NCBI GenBank assembly: GCA_963972525.1
Contig: CAXAUZ010000014.1
Span: 1 to 64,000 of the forward strand
Length of the DNA: 64,000 bases
From: Salinilacustrithrix sp003476595
GTDB lineage: Bacteria > Actinomycetota > Acidimicrobiia > Acidimicrobiales > Salinilacustritrichaceae
Reading direction: 5' to 3'
The notes beneath the pieces were generated by a model. The model was given only the letters and a program-made list of their open reading frames with translations. It was not told the origin of the DNA and searched no databases. Below, piece by piece: positions 8,604 to 17,600 of the stretch. The translations under genes and the position numbers were made by a program. Within the stretch, counting starts at the first letter, position 1, and every line of letters starts with the position of its first letter.

Positions 8604-11600
8604 TCACCCGGCCGCCGTGCGCCGACCGCCTCGGAGATCGTCGTAGGTATCGAGGAGGGCGGGATCCACCTCGTCGATGTCGAGCTTCTGAAGAGCGTTG
8701 ACGTGGCTGCTGAAGACCTGCTCGATCGCCCGCCGGTCACCCGCCGCGTGATGGGCTCGCATGAGAACCTCGGTGAGACGACTGTGCGTCGGTGCCGCCT
8801 TCAGGCCAACGCTCGCCGCCCAGACCGCCCCGTCGTGATCCCCAGCCACGAGATAGAGGCAAGCCAGACGTTCGGCAGTGCAGGTGACCTTCAGCTCGGT
8901 CGAGCTGATCCAGTTCTCGTGGTCGACCCACACGTAGGAGGTGCGATCGGAGTTCCGGTACGTGAACACGGGCCCTGATACGAGTTCCAGCGCGCCGCGC
9001 AATGTCTCCATCGCCAGCTCGGCTGGCTGCTCAGCGGCGTGGGTGACTCGCGACTCGAACAGCTCGAGGTCGGTCTTCACCCCTGGTCCGACCCGGTACT
9101 TGCCGTCACTGGCTGGTGGAAGCTGATCCGGGCCGATGGACGGTCGGATCTCGGAGATCGTGTTGGCGAGCCGCTTCTTGCGATTCTCGGTCGGCATGGT
9201 CCAGATGGCGTCCTGGATCGTCTCCGAGGCCACCGGGCTGTGGAGCGCCAGGTAGACGAAGACCGACGTCTGCATCGGAGTGAGCGGGTGCTCGGCCCCG
9301 AGCACCTCGATCTCACCGAGCACCCGGACGAGGACGTCGAAAGGAGGGTCGAGGTAGGGCTCGCCGACCCTCGGCTGTTCCCGTGGAGGCTCGTTTGCCG
9401 TCTCCTCGACGAGTTCGAGCTGTTCAGGGATGCGTTCGGAATCGTCGAGCAGCTCAACGACCTGCTCGGCCGTCTCGGCGGAGATGGTTTGAGCGGCGCA
9501 CGTCAGGCCGAGCCTCGGGATCGACAGATGGCCGTCCGCTACGAGAACGTCGGTTGCGGCGTCGATTTCGGTGCCGACGCCGACCACGACGACCGGGACG
9601 ATGGCGTCAGCGATCGCCGTGCACAGCGCAGCGAACCGCTCGTCGTCAGGCTCGCCGTCGAGGACGACGACCATCGGCGCGAGATCATCGGATCTGTCGC
9701 CGTCCGAGCGGCCGATCGCCGGCGTGGGCCAGCGATGTGCCGCGAGCACATCTGTCGTCTGGTGTGCCCAGGCGAGCACGGTGTCGGCCACGCGATCCCA
9801 GGAGCCGAATCTGTGGACGCGGTCAAGGTCGTTGGTCGCGCTCCCATGGCAGTCGCCCACGAGGAAGACCGTGGCGGTTCCTGCGAAGGGCGAGACCGAG
9901 AGCTCGTGGATCATCGAGCGCACGAAACCAGCGACCTCGTCATCGTCGCCACGGACGTTGACCAGGCCCTCGGCCTCGAGGTCGATGTAGAGCTGACCGT
10001 TGGCGTCTGGCTGGCCGAGGCTGACCAGCAGCGGGTGGGTCGGCGTACCTGCGTCGTCCACCATCTCCGGGAAGTGTTCGGCGTCGAGGACCCAAGCGTT
10101 CCCGGATGCGTCGGTGCGCCAGCCGACTGGAGCGGGGTTGAGAGGTTCTGAAAGGAACACGTCGATTCGCTCGTCGCTGGCTTGGATGATCCGCAGCAAC
10201 GCGTGGCTGCGACGAGTGGCGAGCTCGCTGGCGACCGTCGATGTCGCGTGTGCGAGTACGTCGACGAGGTCGAGGTCGGCCTGGCGGACGATTTCGGCTC
10301 GCAGCTCGTCGAGCTGCTCGGGAGGGTCGGGGGCGATCGCTCCCGGCGGCAGGAGGATCTCCCGACGGCGCCGACGGCGGGCCATCGCCGCGGCAAGCCC
10401 AGCGGCCAAGAGCGCGCCAGCAGTGCCGAGCAGGCCGACGGTGTGGGCTTCGACACGCTCCTCCTGGTCAGGTTCGTGTGGGCCGGCTGTCGCTTCCTCG
10501 GCAGGGTTCTCCACCGGTCCTGGCGCGCGCGGTGTCGTGGCCGGTGGGACCGTGGGCTCTGTGGTTGAGGACGTCGATGTGTTGGACGTCGTCGGTGGCA
10601 GGATCGCCGGATCCTGCTCGCCGGCCCTTGGTGGGAGATCATCCGAAGGCGCGGTGGTCTCGGCGGCTGACGTCGGTTCGCCTCTGCCGGGGAGGTGGAC
10701 GACCTGGTCGGGATGGATGAGGTTCGGGTCGCCGAGTCCGGGCTGGTTGGCGCTGATGACCTCTTGCCAGTACGAGGCGATCTCGGCGTCGGCCGCTTCG
10801 CGTTCGATGCTGGCCTCGAGGTGCTCCTCGGAGAGGTCCCAGAGGTTGTCGCCCCGCTCCACGATCACGTCTTCGGCGGGGACGATCTCGCTCGCGCCGA
10901 GTGGGACTCCCTCCCCAGCCGGGACCCAGATCGTCCAACCGTCGTTCATTGCCTCGGTCGTCCCGGTGATGACGTAGCCGTCGTTCATCGCTCGGCCGAC
11001 GTTCAGGTCGCGTAATTCGCGCCAGCGGGTGCCGTCGCCGAACAGTGCCTCGGCGACTCCCCACCACGAGTCGTGTCGCTGGACCTCGTAGGTGTGCTGG
11101 GACACCTTCTCGGAGGTGGCTCCCGAGCTTGCGGCTCGGTGCGCCGTAGCGGTTGTGGCTGGTGACTGAGCGGGTTCGGGTTCGAAGACCAGAGCGATCG
11201 GCTCGACCGCAGTCGGGCCGGGGACAGCGGCCAGGGGGGTCGGTGTACTCCGGTTGGTGAGTCCTCCGAGCAGCAACGCAGCAGTGACCAGCAGCCGACC
11301 GGTCCCGAACTGCACCCCGGGGAGGCCCGGGAGTGCCGGTGCGCTCACGTTGCGCAACACGGCGACGGCCTCGATGATCACCGTGAGAGCAAGCTGCATC
11401 CAGGCGAGCCATCCGAGGATCGCCAGCGTGTTGATGAGCACCTCGTCGGGCACACCGCTACGGGCGCCTTCGGTGATGGCGGTGAGGCTGGGAATGCTCT
11501 CGGGCAGGGGCCAGCCGACGAAGGTGACGAGCCCGGCTGGTGGCCCGAGCAGCAGCACGATCAGGAACACGAGGGCGCCGACCGCGCGTGCGATGTCACG

Positions 11601-11615
11601 GAGTCGCCTACCCAA
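8604..11615 (-). CDS. LysM-BTAD transmembrane regulator-like protein of the left Tad locus
   Basis: 1003 aa. N-terminal third: three hydrophobic segments (about 10-30, 62-85, 105-120), then two LysM-like repeats (about 178-235 with QRHDSWWGVAEALFGDG, and about 252-320 with VERGDNLWDLSEEHL). A Pro/Thr/Ser-rich linker leads to another helix near 391-412 followed by an Arg cluster. The C-terminal 230 residues have an OmpR-like winged helix and a BTAD (SARP-type) alpha-helical repeat domain (VRVLGEIEVLG, then PVASETIQDAIW). LysM parts would touch the cell wall while BTAD would be inside, so it could couple wall state to transcription or to pilus assembly. Last gene of the Tad operon, overlapping the upstream gene by eight bases. 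A homologue of the same design is at 36403-39471. Confidence 0.85.
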   Translation of the reverse strand: MGRRLRDIARAVGALVFLIVLLLGPPAGLVTFVGWPLPESIPSLTAITEGARSGVPDEVLINTLAILGWLAWMQLALTVIIEAVAVLRNVSAPALPGLPGVQFGTGRLLVTAALLLGGLTNRSTPTPLAAVPGPTAVEPIALVFEPEPAQSPATTATAHRAASSGATSEKVSQHTYEVQRHDSWWGVAEALFGDGTRWRELRDLNVGRAMNDGYVITGTTEAMNDGWTIWVPAGEGVPLGASEIVPAEDVIVERGDNLWDLSEEHLEASIEREAADAEIASYWQEVISANQPGLGDPNLIHPDQVVHLPGRGEPTSAAETTAPSDDLPPRAGEQDPAILPPTTSNTSTSSTTEPTVPPATTPRAPGPVENPAEEATAGPHEPDQEERVEAHTVGLLGTAGALLAAGLAAAMARRRRRREILLPPGAIAPDPPEQLDELRAEIVRQADLDLVDVLAHATSTVASELATRRSHALLRIIQASDERIDVFLSEPLNPAPVGWRTDASGNAWVLDAEHFPEMVDDAGTPTHPLLVSLGQPDANGQLYIDLEAEGLVNVRGDDDEVAGFVRSMIHELSVSPFAGTATVFLVGDCHGSATNDLDRVHRFGSWDRVADTVLAWAHQTTDVLAAHRWPTPAIGRSDGDRSDDLAPMVVVLDGEPDDERFAALCTAIADAIVPVVVVGVGTEIDAATDVLVADGHLSIPRLGLTCAAQTISAETAEQVVELLDDSERIPEQLELVEETANEPPREQPRVGEPYLDPPFDVLVRVLGEIEVLGAEHPLTPMQTSVFVYLALHSPVASETIQDAIWTMPTENRKKRLANTISEIRPSIGPDQLPPASDGKYRVGPGVKTDLELFESRVTHAAEQPAELAMETLRGALELVSGPVFTYRNSDRTSYVWVDHENWISSTELKVTCTAERLACLYLVAGDHDGAVWAASVGLKAAPTHSRLTEVLMRAHHAAGDRRAIEQVFSSHVNALQKLDIDEVDPALLDTYDDLRGGRRTAAG

Positions 11616-12021
11616 CGTTCGCCTCCGGTCCGGTCTGCGCGGTAGCGGTGTCAGTGGCGGTCACGGTGCGGTCGGGCAAAGGCAGGATCAGCATCGGCTG
11701 CACGACGTGGACCGACACCGTGATGGACGGGCCGTTCACGGTGACGGTCCCCCGGTGTCCAGTGCGTGCGAGGTAGTCCTCGGCGGCCTGGGTGGCGGCG
11801 TCGATGTCGAGGGCAGCCCGGCCAGTGGCCCGCAGCTCGTCGAGGTCGACCTCTTGTGCGCCGGCGCGGGCGGCGTTGGCGGCAAGGTCCCGGGCGGTCG
11901 CCTGGGCCGTGACGATCTGACCGCCGTCGTAGGCGAGACCGGCGACCATGACGAGTCCGGTCGCCACCACCGCGACGAGGGCGCTGACGCTCCCCTGTTC
12001 CGATCTCGTTCGCCGGGTCAC
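11608..12021 (-). CDS. TadG-like pseudopilin / Tad secreted protein
   Basis: 137 aa. Short basic leader, then EQG followed by SVSALVAVVATGLVMVAGLAYDGG, a TadE/TadG-type hydrophobic helix, and a small outside domain. It lacks the Glu at +5 after the Gly, as TadG proteins often do. GTG at 12021 overlaps the upstream stop (GTGA); upstream residues in the open frame are arginine-rich and belong to another frame. Probably a minor component or platform of the Flp pilus. Confidence 0.8.
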   Translation of the reverse strand: MTRRTRSEQGSVSALVAVVATGLVMVAGLAYDGGQIVTAQATARDLAANAARAGAQEVDLDELRATGRAALDIDAATQAAEDYLARTGHRGTVTVNGPSITVSVHVVQPMLILPLPDRTVTATDTATAQTGPEANVG

Positions 12022-12437
12022 GGTGTCGCCTCGCCGCGGTATCTGTCGATCACCTCGAGGCTCTCGGCCACGAAGTTGCGCTCGCCCGGAACGCCGAGGA
12101 GGGTTACGTCTTCCATGGAGGCGGTGCATCGAACGGTGACAGAGACGGATCCGCCGGGTGAGAACGCGGACGTATCGACGTCGACGTCGAGGGTCCCGCA
12201 GACCACTCCGCTGGCAGACAGGTTGGCGGTGACAACCCGTTCGGCCTCGGACGTAGCTGCATCCGGGAGCTGCTCGAGAGACGCGGCCCGGGCGGCTTCG
12301 GACGCGGCGCGGCGGACATCGCCCTCGGCCTGTGCAACCCGCCCGGCGAACACGACCAAGAGCAGGAGGAAGACCAGCGCCGGGGCGATGACGGCCGTCT
12401 CGACGGCCACGGAGCCTCGATCGTCGCTCGCGCTCAT
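12018..12437 (-). CDS. TadE/TadF-like minor pseudopilin
   Basis: 139 aa with DDRG then SVAVETAVIAPALVFLLLLV: a prepilin-like cleavage site with Glu at +5 and a hydrophobic helix of about 20 residues. The remainder is an extracytoplasmic domain with Cys residues. ATG at 12437 overlaps the upstream stop (ATGA). In Tad systems TadE and TadF are processed by the same peptidase as Flp and are needed for pilus assembly. Confidence 0.85.
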   Translation of the reverse strand: MSASDDRGSVAVETAVIAPALVFLLLLVVFAGRVAQAEGDVRRAASEAARAASLEQLPDAATSEAERVVTANLSASGVVCGTLDVDVDTSAFSPGGSVSVTVRCTASMEDVTLLGVPGERNFVAESLEVIDRYRGEATP

Positions 12438-12817
12438 CGGTCCGGTTGCTCCACGAAGCGCTCGACCGGCGACTCGGCCCGGGCGGTGACCGACCACGAG
12501 ATGCCGGGGACGAGCTGCGGTGCCCGGCCGGTGATCTCGACGCTCACCGTCTCGGCTGTGCGGTCGACGTCGATTCGCAGCTCGTCGAGGTTGCCGCTCT
12601 GGGCCAGGAACGAACGGGCCGCCTCCGCTCCGCCGTCGGCGGTTCCGTCGGGGACCTGCGCGGCGTCCACGGCCTCGGCTGCGGCTGCGCCGGCGACTTG
12701 GCGGGCGTGGAACCAGAGCCCGTACTGGACGGTGAGCATGATCCAGAAGATGAGCGCGGGCATGAGCACGGCGAGCTGGGTCGCAGTGAGACCCCGGTCG
12801 TCGTACCTCCGCTTCAT
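12434..12817 (-). CDS. TadE-like minor pseudopilin
   Basis: 127 aa with YDDRG then LTATQLAVLMPALIFWIML, a TadE-type leader and helix with Gln in place of the usual +5 Glu. The outside domain is about 85 residues. ATG at 12817 shares a base with the stop of the prepilin gene (TGATG), so translation is coupled. Confidence 0.84.
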   Translation of the reverse strand: MKRRYDDRGLTATQLAVLMPALIFWIMLTVQYGLWFHARQVAGAAAAEAVDAAQVPDGTADGGAEAARSFLAQSGNLDELRIDVDRTAETVSVEITGRAPQLVPGISWSVTARAESPVERFVEQPDR

Positions 12818-13035
12818 CAACCGGCCTGCGGAGCCTGCGGGTCGGGGATGTTCTCGGCGTTGCTCTTCGCGGCGGCGTACATGATGCCGAGCACGACGAT
12901 GGCGGCTCCGACGAGCAGGAAGGCGATGACGGCGATCTCGGTGGTGGCGAGACCCCGGTCGTCGTGCGGGTCGATGTCGAGTCGGGCGAGGACGTAGTCC
13001 CAGGCCAGCTTCATGGCCTGGATGTCGGGGTACAT
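12817..13035 (-). CDS. Flp-type prepilin (major pilin candidate)
   Basis: 72 aa, the size of Flp prepilins. The leader ends DPHDDRG (Gly28) and the mature part begins LATTE with Glu at +5, followed by a hydrophobic helix (IAVIAFLLVGAAIVVLGIMY) and a short tail. A strong ribosome site AAGGAGG sits eight bases before the ATG at 13035. It would form the pilus shaft after cleavage by a TadV-type peptidase; no such peptidase gene is in this locus, but one heads the right-hand Tad locus. Confidence 0.88.
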   Translation of the reverse strand: MYPDIQAMKLAWDYVLARLDIDPHDDRGLATTEIAVIAFLLVGAAIVVLGIMYAAAKSNAENIPDPQAPQAG

Positions 13036-13057
13036 GGCGAGTGCCTCCTTGGCGTGG

Positions 13058-13963
13058 TCAGGGGATGGGGTTGGTGACGGTGGTGATCTGCTGGACGGCG
13101 GGATAGGCGATGAAGATGAGGAAGCCGAGGAGCAGGACGGCCACCGGGATGGTCATTCGCTCGGTCGCAGCCTCGGCGGCGGCTTCGGTCTCGGCGATCT
13201 GGTGCCCGCGCAGCGAGTCGGCCTTCGCGGCGAGGGATGCGTTGACCCGGGATCCCTGCCGGCCGGCGAGCTCGACGCTGGCCGACAGCTCCCGCAGTTC
13301 GTTGATGCCGAGTTCCTCTCCGAGGGCGGCGAAGGTGTCCCAGGGCGAGCGGTTGGTCAGCCGTGCCCGGTCGAGTGACCGGCGGATGGCAGCGAAGGCC
13401 CATCCGTCGCCGGCGTCGGCCGCGGCGTGGAGCGAGGTCTCGATGCCACCGCCTCCGGCGAGGATGACGTTGACGAGGTCGAGGTAGGAGGACAGCGCGT
13501 GGCGGAATGCCCGTCGTCGCCGTTCGGCCTCCTCTCGGAGCGACCAATCCGGGAAGAGGAAGCCACCGACTCCGACGCCGAGGGCGAACACGATGAGGAC
13601 GATCGGGGGTGGGGCGACTCCGGCGACGGTCAGGCCGGTCCCGACGAGCAGGACCCCGAGAGTCCCGCCCGCCGCGCCGATCAGCTTCTCCAGGGCGTGC
13701 TGGCCCGAGGTGCGGTCGGTGAGCCGGAAGAGCTGTTCGTGGTCGGCGGACCTTTCCCCGAAGGCGGTGAGGATCCGGGTCGCGATGTCGCCAAGCTGTT
13801 CGCGGGTGGTCCTCGAGCTGTCCCCGAGCACAGCCGCCGAACTCGCCGGCCGGTCGAGCTGGGCTCGGATCGTGGTGAGCGGGACGGGGCGGGGCCAGAT
13901 GGCGCGTAGGCAGAGCCATGCACCGAGGCCCGTGCCGGCGCCGAGAAGGGCGAGCACGATCAT
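13058..13963 (-). CDS. tadC: TadC pilus inner-membrane platform protein
   Basis: 301 aa, T2SF/GspF fold. Two hydrophobic segments near 100-135, a cytoplasmic domain beginning FRHALSSYLDLVNVILAGGGGIETSL (shown in part), and a final membrane helix near 275-293. With TadB it forms the membrane platform rotated by the TadA ATPase. Start overlaps tadB by four bases. Only 23 bases separate its end coordinate from the prepilin gene start, so prepilin is in the same transcript. Confidence 0.9.
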   Translation of the reverse strand: MIVLALLGAGTGLGAWLCLRAIWPRPVPLTTIRAQLDRPASSAAVLGDSSRTTREQLGDIATRILTAFGERSADHEQLFRLTDRTSGQHALEKLIGAAGGTLGVLLVGTGLTVAGVAPPPIVLIVFALGVGVGGFLFPDWSLREEAERRRRAFRHALSSYLDLVNVILAGGGGIETSLHAAADAGDGWAFAAIRRSLDRARLTNRSPWDTFAALGEELGINELRELSASVELAGRQGSRVNASLAAKADSLRGHQIAETEAAAEAATERMTIPVAVLLLGFLIFIAYPAVQQITTVTNPIP

Positions 13964-14814
13964 CGCCGGACCTCGGTCGTGCGGCGGGCGGTGAACCGGT
14001 CGGGTAGATCGAGCTCGGCCATGCGGATGAGCAGCCAGCCCCCGAGTGCGAACACGCCGCCGACCACGATGAGCACGAACTGGCCGCCGGGCGAGTCGTA
14101 GGCGGCGAGGTACTGCGGGCTGAGCACGGTGAACATGAGGACGGCGGCACCGACGACCCCGACGATGATCTTCGTGGCCGTGCGCACCTGGGTCCGGCCG
14201 ACCTCGACCCGGATCCTCATGCGGGACTCGCCGCGTATCGACTCGGCCAGGCGGGACAGCAGGCCGCTGAGGTCGCTGGCCTCCATGCGGGCGGCGATGG
14301 TCAGCGCGGCCACGACCAGGTCGGCCGACGGGTGGGCGACCTCGTCACCGAAGCGGGCCAGGGAGTCTGCGAGGGGCGCGTGTCGGAGGCGGATGACGAG
14401 CTGGCGCACCTCGGGCTCGATGGCTCTCGGGGCGACCGGGCCGGTGGCGACGATCGCCTCCTCGAGGCCGGAGGCGGCGGCGATCGAGTCGCGGATCATC
14501 TCGGTCCAGGAGGCGATCGCCTCTGTTCGCTCCACGACCGCCTGGCGGTCGGCCTTGCCCCCGAGGAGCCTCGGGCCGAAGAGCGTCGCCAGAACCGCGA
14601 GCACGGCGCCGGCGAACCACCCGGTGACGGCCAGGACGCCCAGGGCGACTCCAGCGGCGACCGCGAGCCGGCCGATCCCGGCCCCGTCAGCGACGCGGCG
14701 GATCGAGCTTCCGGCCCCGGACGGCAACACCTGCCGGCCCAGGAGTCCGGCAACGAAGATCGCCCCGCCGAGGCCAGAGAGCGCGGCCATGACGGCGATT
14801 CCGATCGTGGTCAT
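13960..14814 (-). CDS. tadB: TadB pilus inner-membrane platform protein
   Basis: 284 aa with N-terminal membrane helices (about 5-25, 58-80), a T2SF domain (WTEMIRDSIAAASGLEEAI, about 108-126) and C-terminal helices (about 220-265). The ATG at 14814 overlaps tadA (ATGA); the longer open frame upstream is antisense noise from tadA itself. Partner of TadC. Confidence 0.9.
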   Translation of the reverse strand: MTTIGIAVMAALSGLGGAIFVAGLLGRQVLPSGAGSSIRRVADGAGIGRLAVAAGVALGVLAVTGWFAGAVLAVLATLFGPRLLGGKADRQAVVERTEAIASWTEMIRDSIAAASGLEEAIVATGPVAPRAIEPEVRQLVIRLRHAPLADSLARFGDEVAHPSADLVVAALTIAARMEASDLSGLLSRLAESIRGESRMRIRVEVGRTQVRTATKIIVGVVGAAVLMFTVLSPQYLAAYDSPGGQFVLIVVGGVFALGGWLLIRMAELDLPDRFTARRTTEVRR

Positions 14815-16178
14815 CGTCGCCACTCCTGGGGCCGGTGGAGGAGCGCAGCGTCGAAGCCGTGCTTCGCGAGCGCGTCGAGGGTCGCTGAGACCGGCGGCGC
14901 GCTGGGCACTGCTCTGCCGTCGGGCCCCGGTGCCCAGACCTCGTTGGAGGCGACCTGGCCGGAGTCGGCAGTGCCGGTGACCTCTCGGACGCTCGTCACC
15001 CGGCGGACACCACCGACCCAGCCGAGGTGCACGATCAGGTTGACGGCGTTGGCCACGAGCAGGTTGGTGACCTCGGGGTCCAGCCGCTCGCGCGTCATGG
15101 CGGCGTACATGGCGAGGCGACTGAAGACGCCCTTGGACGAGTCGGCGTGGATGGAGCACATCGAGCCATCGTTGCCCTGGCTCATCGCCAACAGCATGGA
15201 CAGCACCTCGGCTCCACGGCATTCGCCCACGATCACCCGGTCGGGATCCATGCGAAGCCCGGCCCGCACGCCGTCGGCGAGCGTGAAGGCCCCAACGCCC
15301 TCGGTGTTGGGCTCGCGGGCCTCGATCGTCTCGTGGTCGGGATGCAGATCGTCGAAGTGTTCGATCCCCAGCTCGAGGGAGTCCTCGATGGTGATCAGCC
15401 GCTCGTCGGCCGGGATTTCGTTGATGAGGCAGCGCAGGGTCGTGGTCTTCCCGGTGCCGGTGCCGCCGGCCACGATGACGTTCAACCGCGCCCGGACGGA
15501 GGCGGCGATGAACTCTCCGAGCGCAACGTCCATCACTCCGAGGTCGACGAGCTGACCGACGCGGTGGATGGCGAAGTCGTGGCGCCGGATGGTCACCGTG
15601 GGGCGGCCGGTGACAGCCATGAGGGCGTGCAGCCGGTCGCCGTTCGGGAGCCGGAGGTTGAGCTCGGGATGGGAATGGTCCCACCGGCGCTCGCTTCGTC
15701 CGATGCGGCGGGCGGCGGTGGCGATGAGATCGATCAGCTCGGCGTCGGATTCGGCGACGGCCGGGCCCTGGACCTTGCGACCGTCACGCAGGAGGAGCCA
15801 CGTGCGGTTGTGCCCGGCGATGTGGATGTCACGGACGTTCGGATCGTCGAGCAGCGGCTGGAGCCGGCCGAGGCCGTGGAGACGATCGAAGACCAGGGCC
15901 GTGACGGCCTGTTCCTCGTCCGGCGTGAGCGGCGCTCCCCCGCCGGCCAGCGATCGACCGGCGATGCGCCGAAGCTCGTCGGCGATGAGCTTTCGGGTCA
16001 GCGCCCGTTCGTCGTCGGGCGAGAGCCGGGGACGACCGTCGGCCTCATCAGCGGCGTGGTGCCGGCTGATCGCCTCGCCCACGATGCTGTGGACCTCGGC
16101 GACGAGCGAATCGGCCACACGCGGGGTGCCCGGCTTGTGGCCATTGGATGAGAGGGAAAGTCGGTCGGCGAGGCTCAT
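14811..16178 (-). CDS. tadA: TadA/CpaF pilus secretion ATPase
   Basis: 455 aa hexameric ATPase powering Flp pilus assembly. Walker A is GGTGTGKTTTL near residue 235; the Asp box region ITIEDSLELG and the Walker B-like RVIVGECRGAEVLSML follow, and the His box is SMCSIHADSS. The N-terminal half contains the typical CpaF all-alpha part. Overlaps both neighbours by four bases. Paralogue of 31890-33203. Confidence 0.96.
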   Translation of the reverse strand: MSLADRLSLSSNGHKPGTPRVADSLVAEVHSIVGEAISRHHAADEADGRPRLSPDDERALTRKLIADELRRIAGRSLAGGGAPLTPDEEQAVTALVFDRLHGLGRLQPLLDDPNVRDIHIAGHNRTWLLLRDGRKVQGPAVAESDAELIDLIATAARRIGRSERRWDHSHPELNLRLPNGDRLHALMAVTGRPTVTIRRHDFAIHRVGQLVDLGVMDVALGEFIAASVRARLNVIVAGGTGTGKTTTLRCLINEIPADERLITIEDSLELGIEHFDDLHPDHETIEAREPNTEGVGAFTLADGVRAGLRMDPDRVIVGECRGAEVLSMLLAMSQGNDGSMCSIHADSSKGVFSRLAMYAAMTRERLDPEVTNLLVANAVNLIVHLGWVGGVRRVTSVREVTGTADSGQVASNEVWAPGPDGRAVPSAPPVSATLDALAKHGFDAALLHRPQEWRR

Positions 16179-16906
16179 CTCCGCACCACCTCCGCTTGGG
16201 GTTGGACGTGGGGATGTGCAATGACGGTGACGTGTTCAGCGAGGCCCCGGGCACTGCGCATCAGCATCGAGCGGCGCACGGAGCGCGTGGATCCTCCGTC
16301 GGTCAGGGCGTTGGCACCTCGGCGGTCGTCAGCGATCACGCCGAGCACATCGCAGCCGAGCTGTGCTGTGACCTCGGCTGCGGTGTAGGGCCGGTCACCC
16401 ACGAGCACCAGCGCTGCGCGAGCGCCGAGCGCAGAGATCGCCTCGATGCGGTCGGCGGCGGCGAGGAGCTGGTCGGGTTCGGGCCGGGCCACGACCGCCA
16501 CCACCGACGCATGCGGCAACAGCGAGAGCGACGGGGAGGTCGGTCCGAGACGGCCGCCGTCGATCACGACGACGTGTTCGCTGACGGACCCGAGCATGGC
16601 GACAAGCCCGCTTCCGCTGACGCGCCAGATGTTCGTGGTGCGCTCGGCCGATTCGGGAGCGACGACGACGGGCGTGCCGCCGGGCAGCGTCTGGGCATGG
16701 CCGAGCAGACCCTCTTCGCCCAGCGACCGAGACGCGGCCAGCGTCACCAGTCCAGGCTCGCGAGCCAAGCCGTAGCGGACAGCGAGGACTCCGCCGTCGG
16801 GGTCGGCCTCGACGACCACAGAGTCGTCGATCCATGACGAGACGGCCAGTGCCGCGGTGGTCGCTCCTGGCGACGATCGGGCGGAGCCGAAGACGAGGAG
16901 CGTCAT
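16175..16906 (-). CDS. TadZ/CpaE-like pilus localisation ATPase homologue
   Basis: 243 aa. N-terminus MTLLVFGSARSSPGATTAAL resembles a MinD/CpaE deviant Walker A (SPGATT) and VVVEADPDGG resembles the following switch. The rest has the alternating beta-alpha pattern of the P-loop fold, but the canonical signature lysines are missing, as in degenerate TadZ. Expected to place the Tad machine at the pole or septum. Overlaps tadA and the CpaB gene by four bases each. Confidence 0.82.
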   Translation of the reverse strand: MTLLVFGSARSSPGATTAALAVSSWIDDSVVVEADPDGGVLAVRYGLAREPGLVTLAASRSLGEEGLLGHAQTLPGGTPVVVAPESAERTTNIWRVSGSGLVAMLGSVSEHVVVIDGGRLGPTSPSLSLLPHASVVAVVARPEPDQLLAAADRIEAISALGARAALVLVGDRPYTAAEVTAQLGCDVLGVIADDRRGANALTDGGSTRSVRRSMLMRSARGLAEHVTVIAHPHVQPQAEVVRR

Positions 16907-17586
16907 GATCCCACCAGGACCAGCCGGACCGGTCCCCGCTCGGCTGCAGCGGCGACCCGGTTGGCGTCGTCCTCGCCCATCCGGAGCGACACGAACTGCC
17001 GTCCCTGACCGCCGAGGTCCTCGACGGCGAACACCTCGCCACCTCGTGCCAGCACCGGCGACGAAGCGTCCTCGCCGTCGTCCGGTGTGACGGGCTCCGC
17101 CGACACCACGTTCACCCGGTCGCCGGGGAGAAGGCCCAGTGCCGGGAACTGGCCGGGATCGAGCGCCAGGCCGACCACCCCCTCGCCGGCACCGATGGCG
17201 ACCCGGTCGGCGACCTGGCTTCGCGTCACGAGGGTCCCGGCCTCGAGGTCCGTCGTGGCGAGCCGTCCGACGATGTCGCCGGACTCCGCTTGGCGGACGT
17301 GTGCGATCGGGTCGTCGCTGGACACGTAGACGACGCGGAGGTCGGCCCCGGTGATCGTGTCTCCTCGTTCGATGTCGCCCGCCAGGACGAGCACCGCCTC
17401 GCGTTCGGTCGTGGAGCTATGCCAGACGACGGCGCCGAGGGCGAACGCCACCATGACGATGACCCCGACCACCAACTCGGGTAGCCGGCCCCGCTGCCGC
17501 GCCGGTGGCTCCAACCTCGGGGCGTCGGACAGCGGCATCGCGCCGTTGCCGTTGCCCCTCGTTCGGTCGACGATTGTCCGTGCCAT
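16903..17586 (-). CDS. CpaB/RcpC-like SAF-domain pilus assembly protein
   Basis: 227 aa. One membrane helix (about 36-57) then a SAF domain with VLVLAGDIERGDTITGADLR (about 70-89) and EAGTLVTRSQV, the CpaB pattern. In Gram-negatives RcpC modifies or stabilises pili at the outside; in actinobacteria it probably interacts with the wall. ATG at 17586 is used because upstream codons lack a ribosome site and belong to a different frame. Confidence 0.86.
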   Translation of the reverse strand: MARTIVDRTRGNGNGAMPLSDAPRLEPPARQRGRLPELVVGVIVMVAFALGAVVWHSSTTEREAVLVLAGDIERGDTITGADLRVVYVSSDDPIAHVRQAESGDIVGRLATTDLEAGTLVTRSQVADRVAIGAGEGVVGLALDPGQFPALGLLPGDRVNVVSAEPVTPDDGEDASSPVLARGGEVFAVEDLGGQGRQFVSLRMGEDDANRVAAAAERGPVRLVLVGS

Positions 17587-17600
17587 CGGGTCCTGTTCTC

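Noticed and set aside
13960..15684. A 574-aa TadB with a long N-terminal extension
   Set aside because: The extension is Arg/Pro-rich and antisense-like within tadA; the ATG at 14814 overlaps the tadA stop as elsewhere in the operon.
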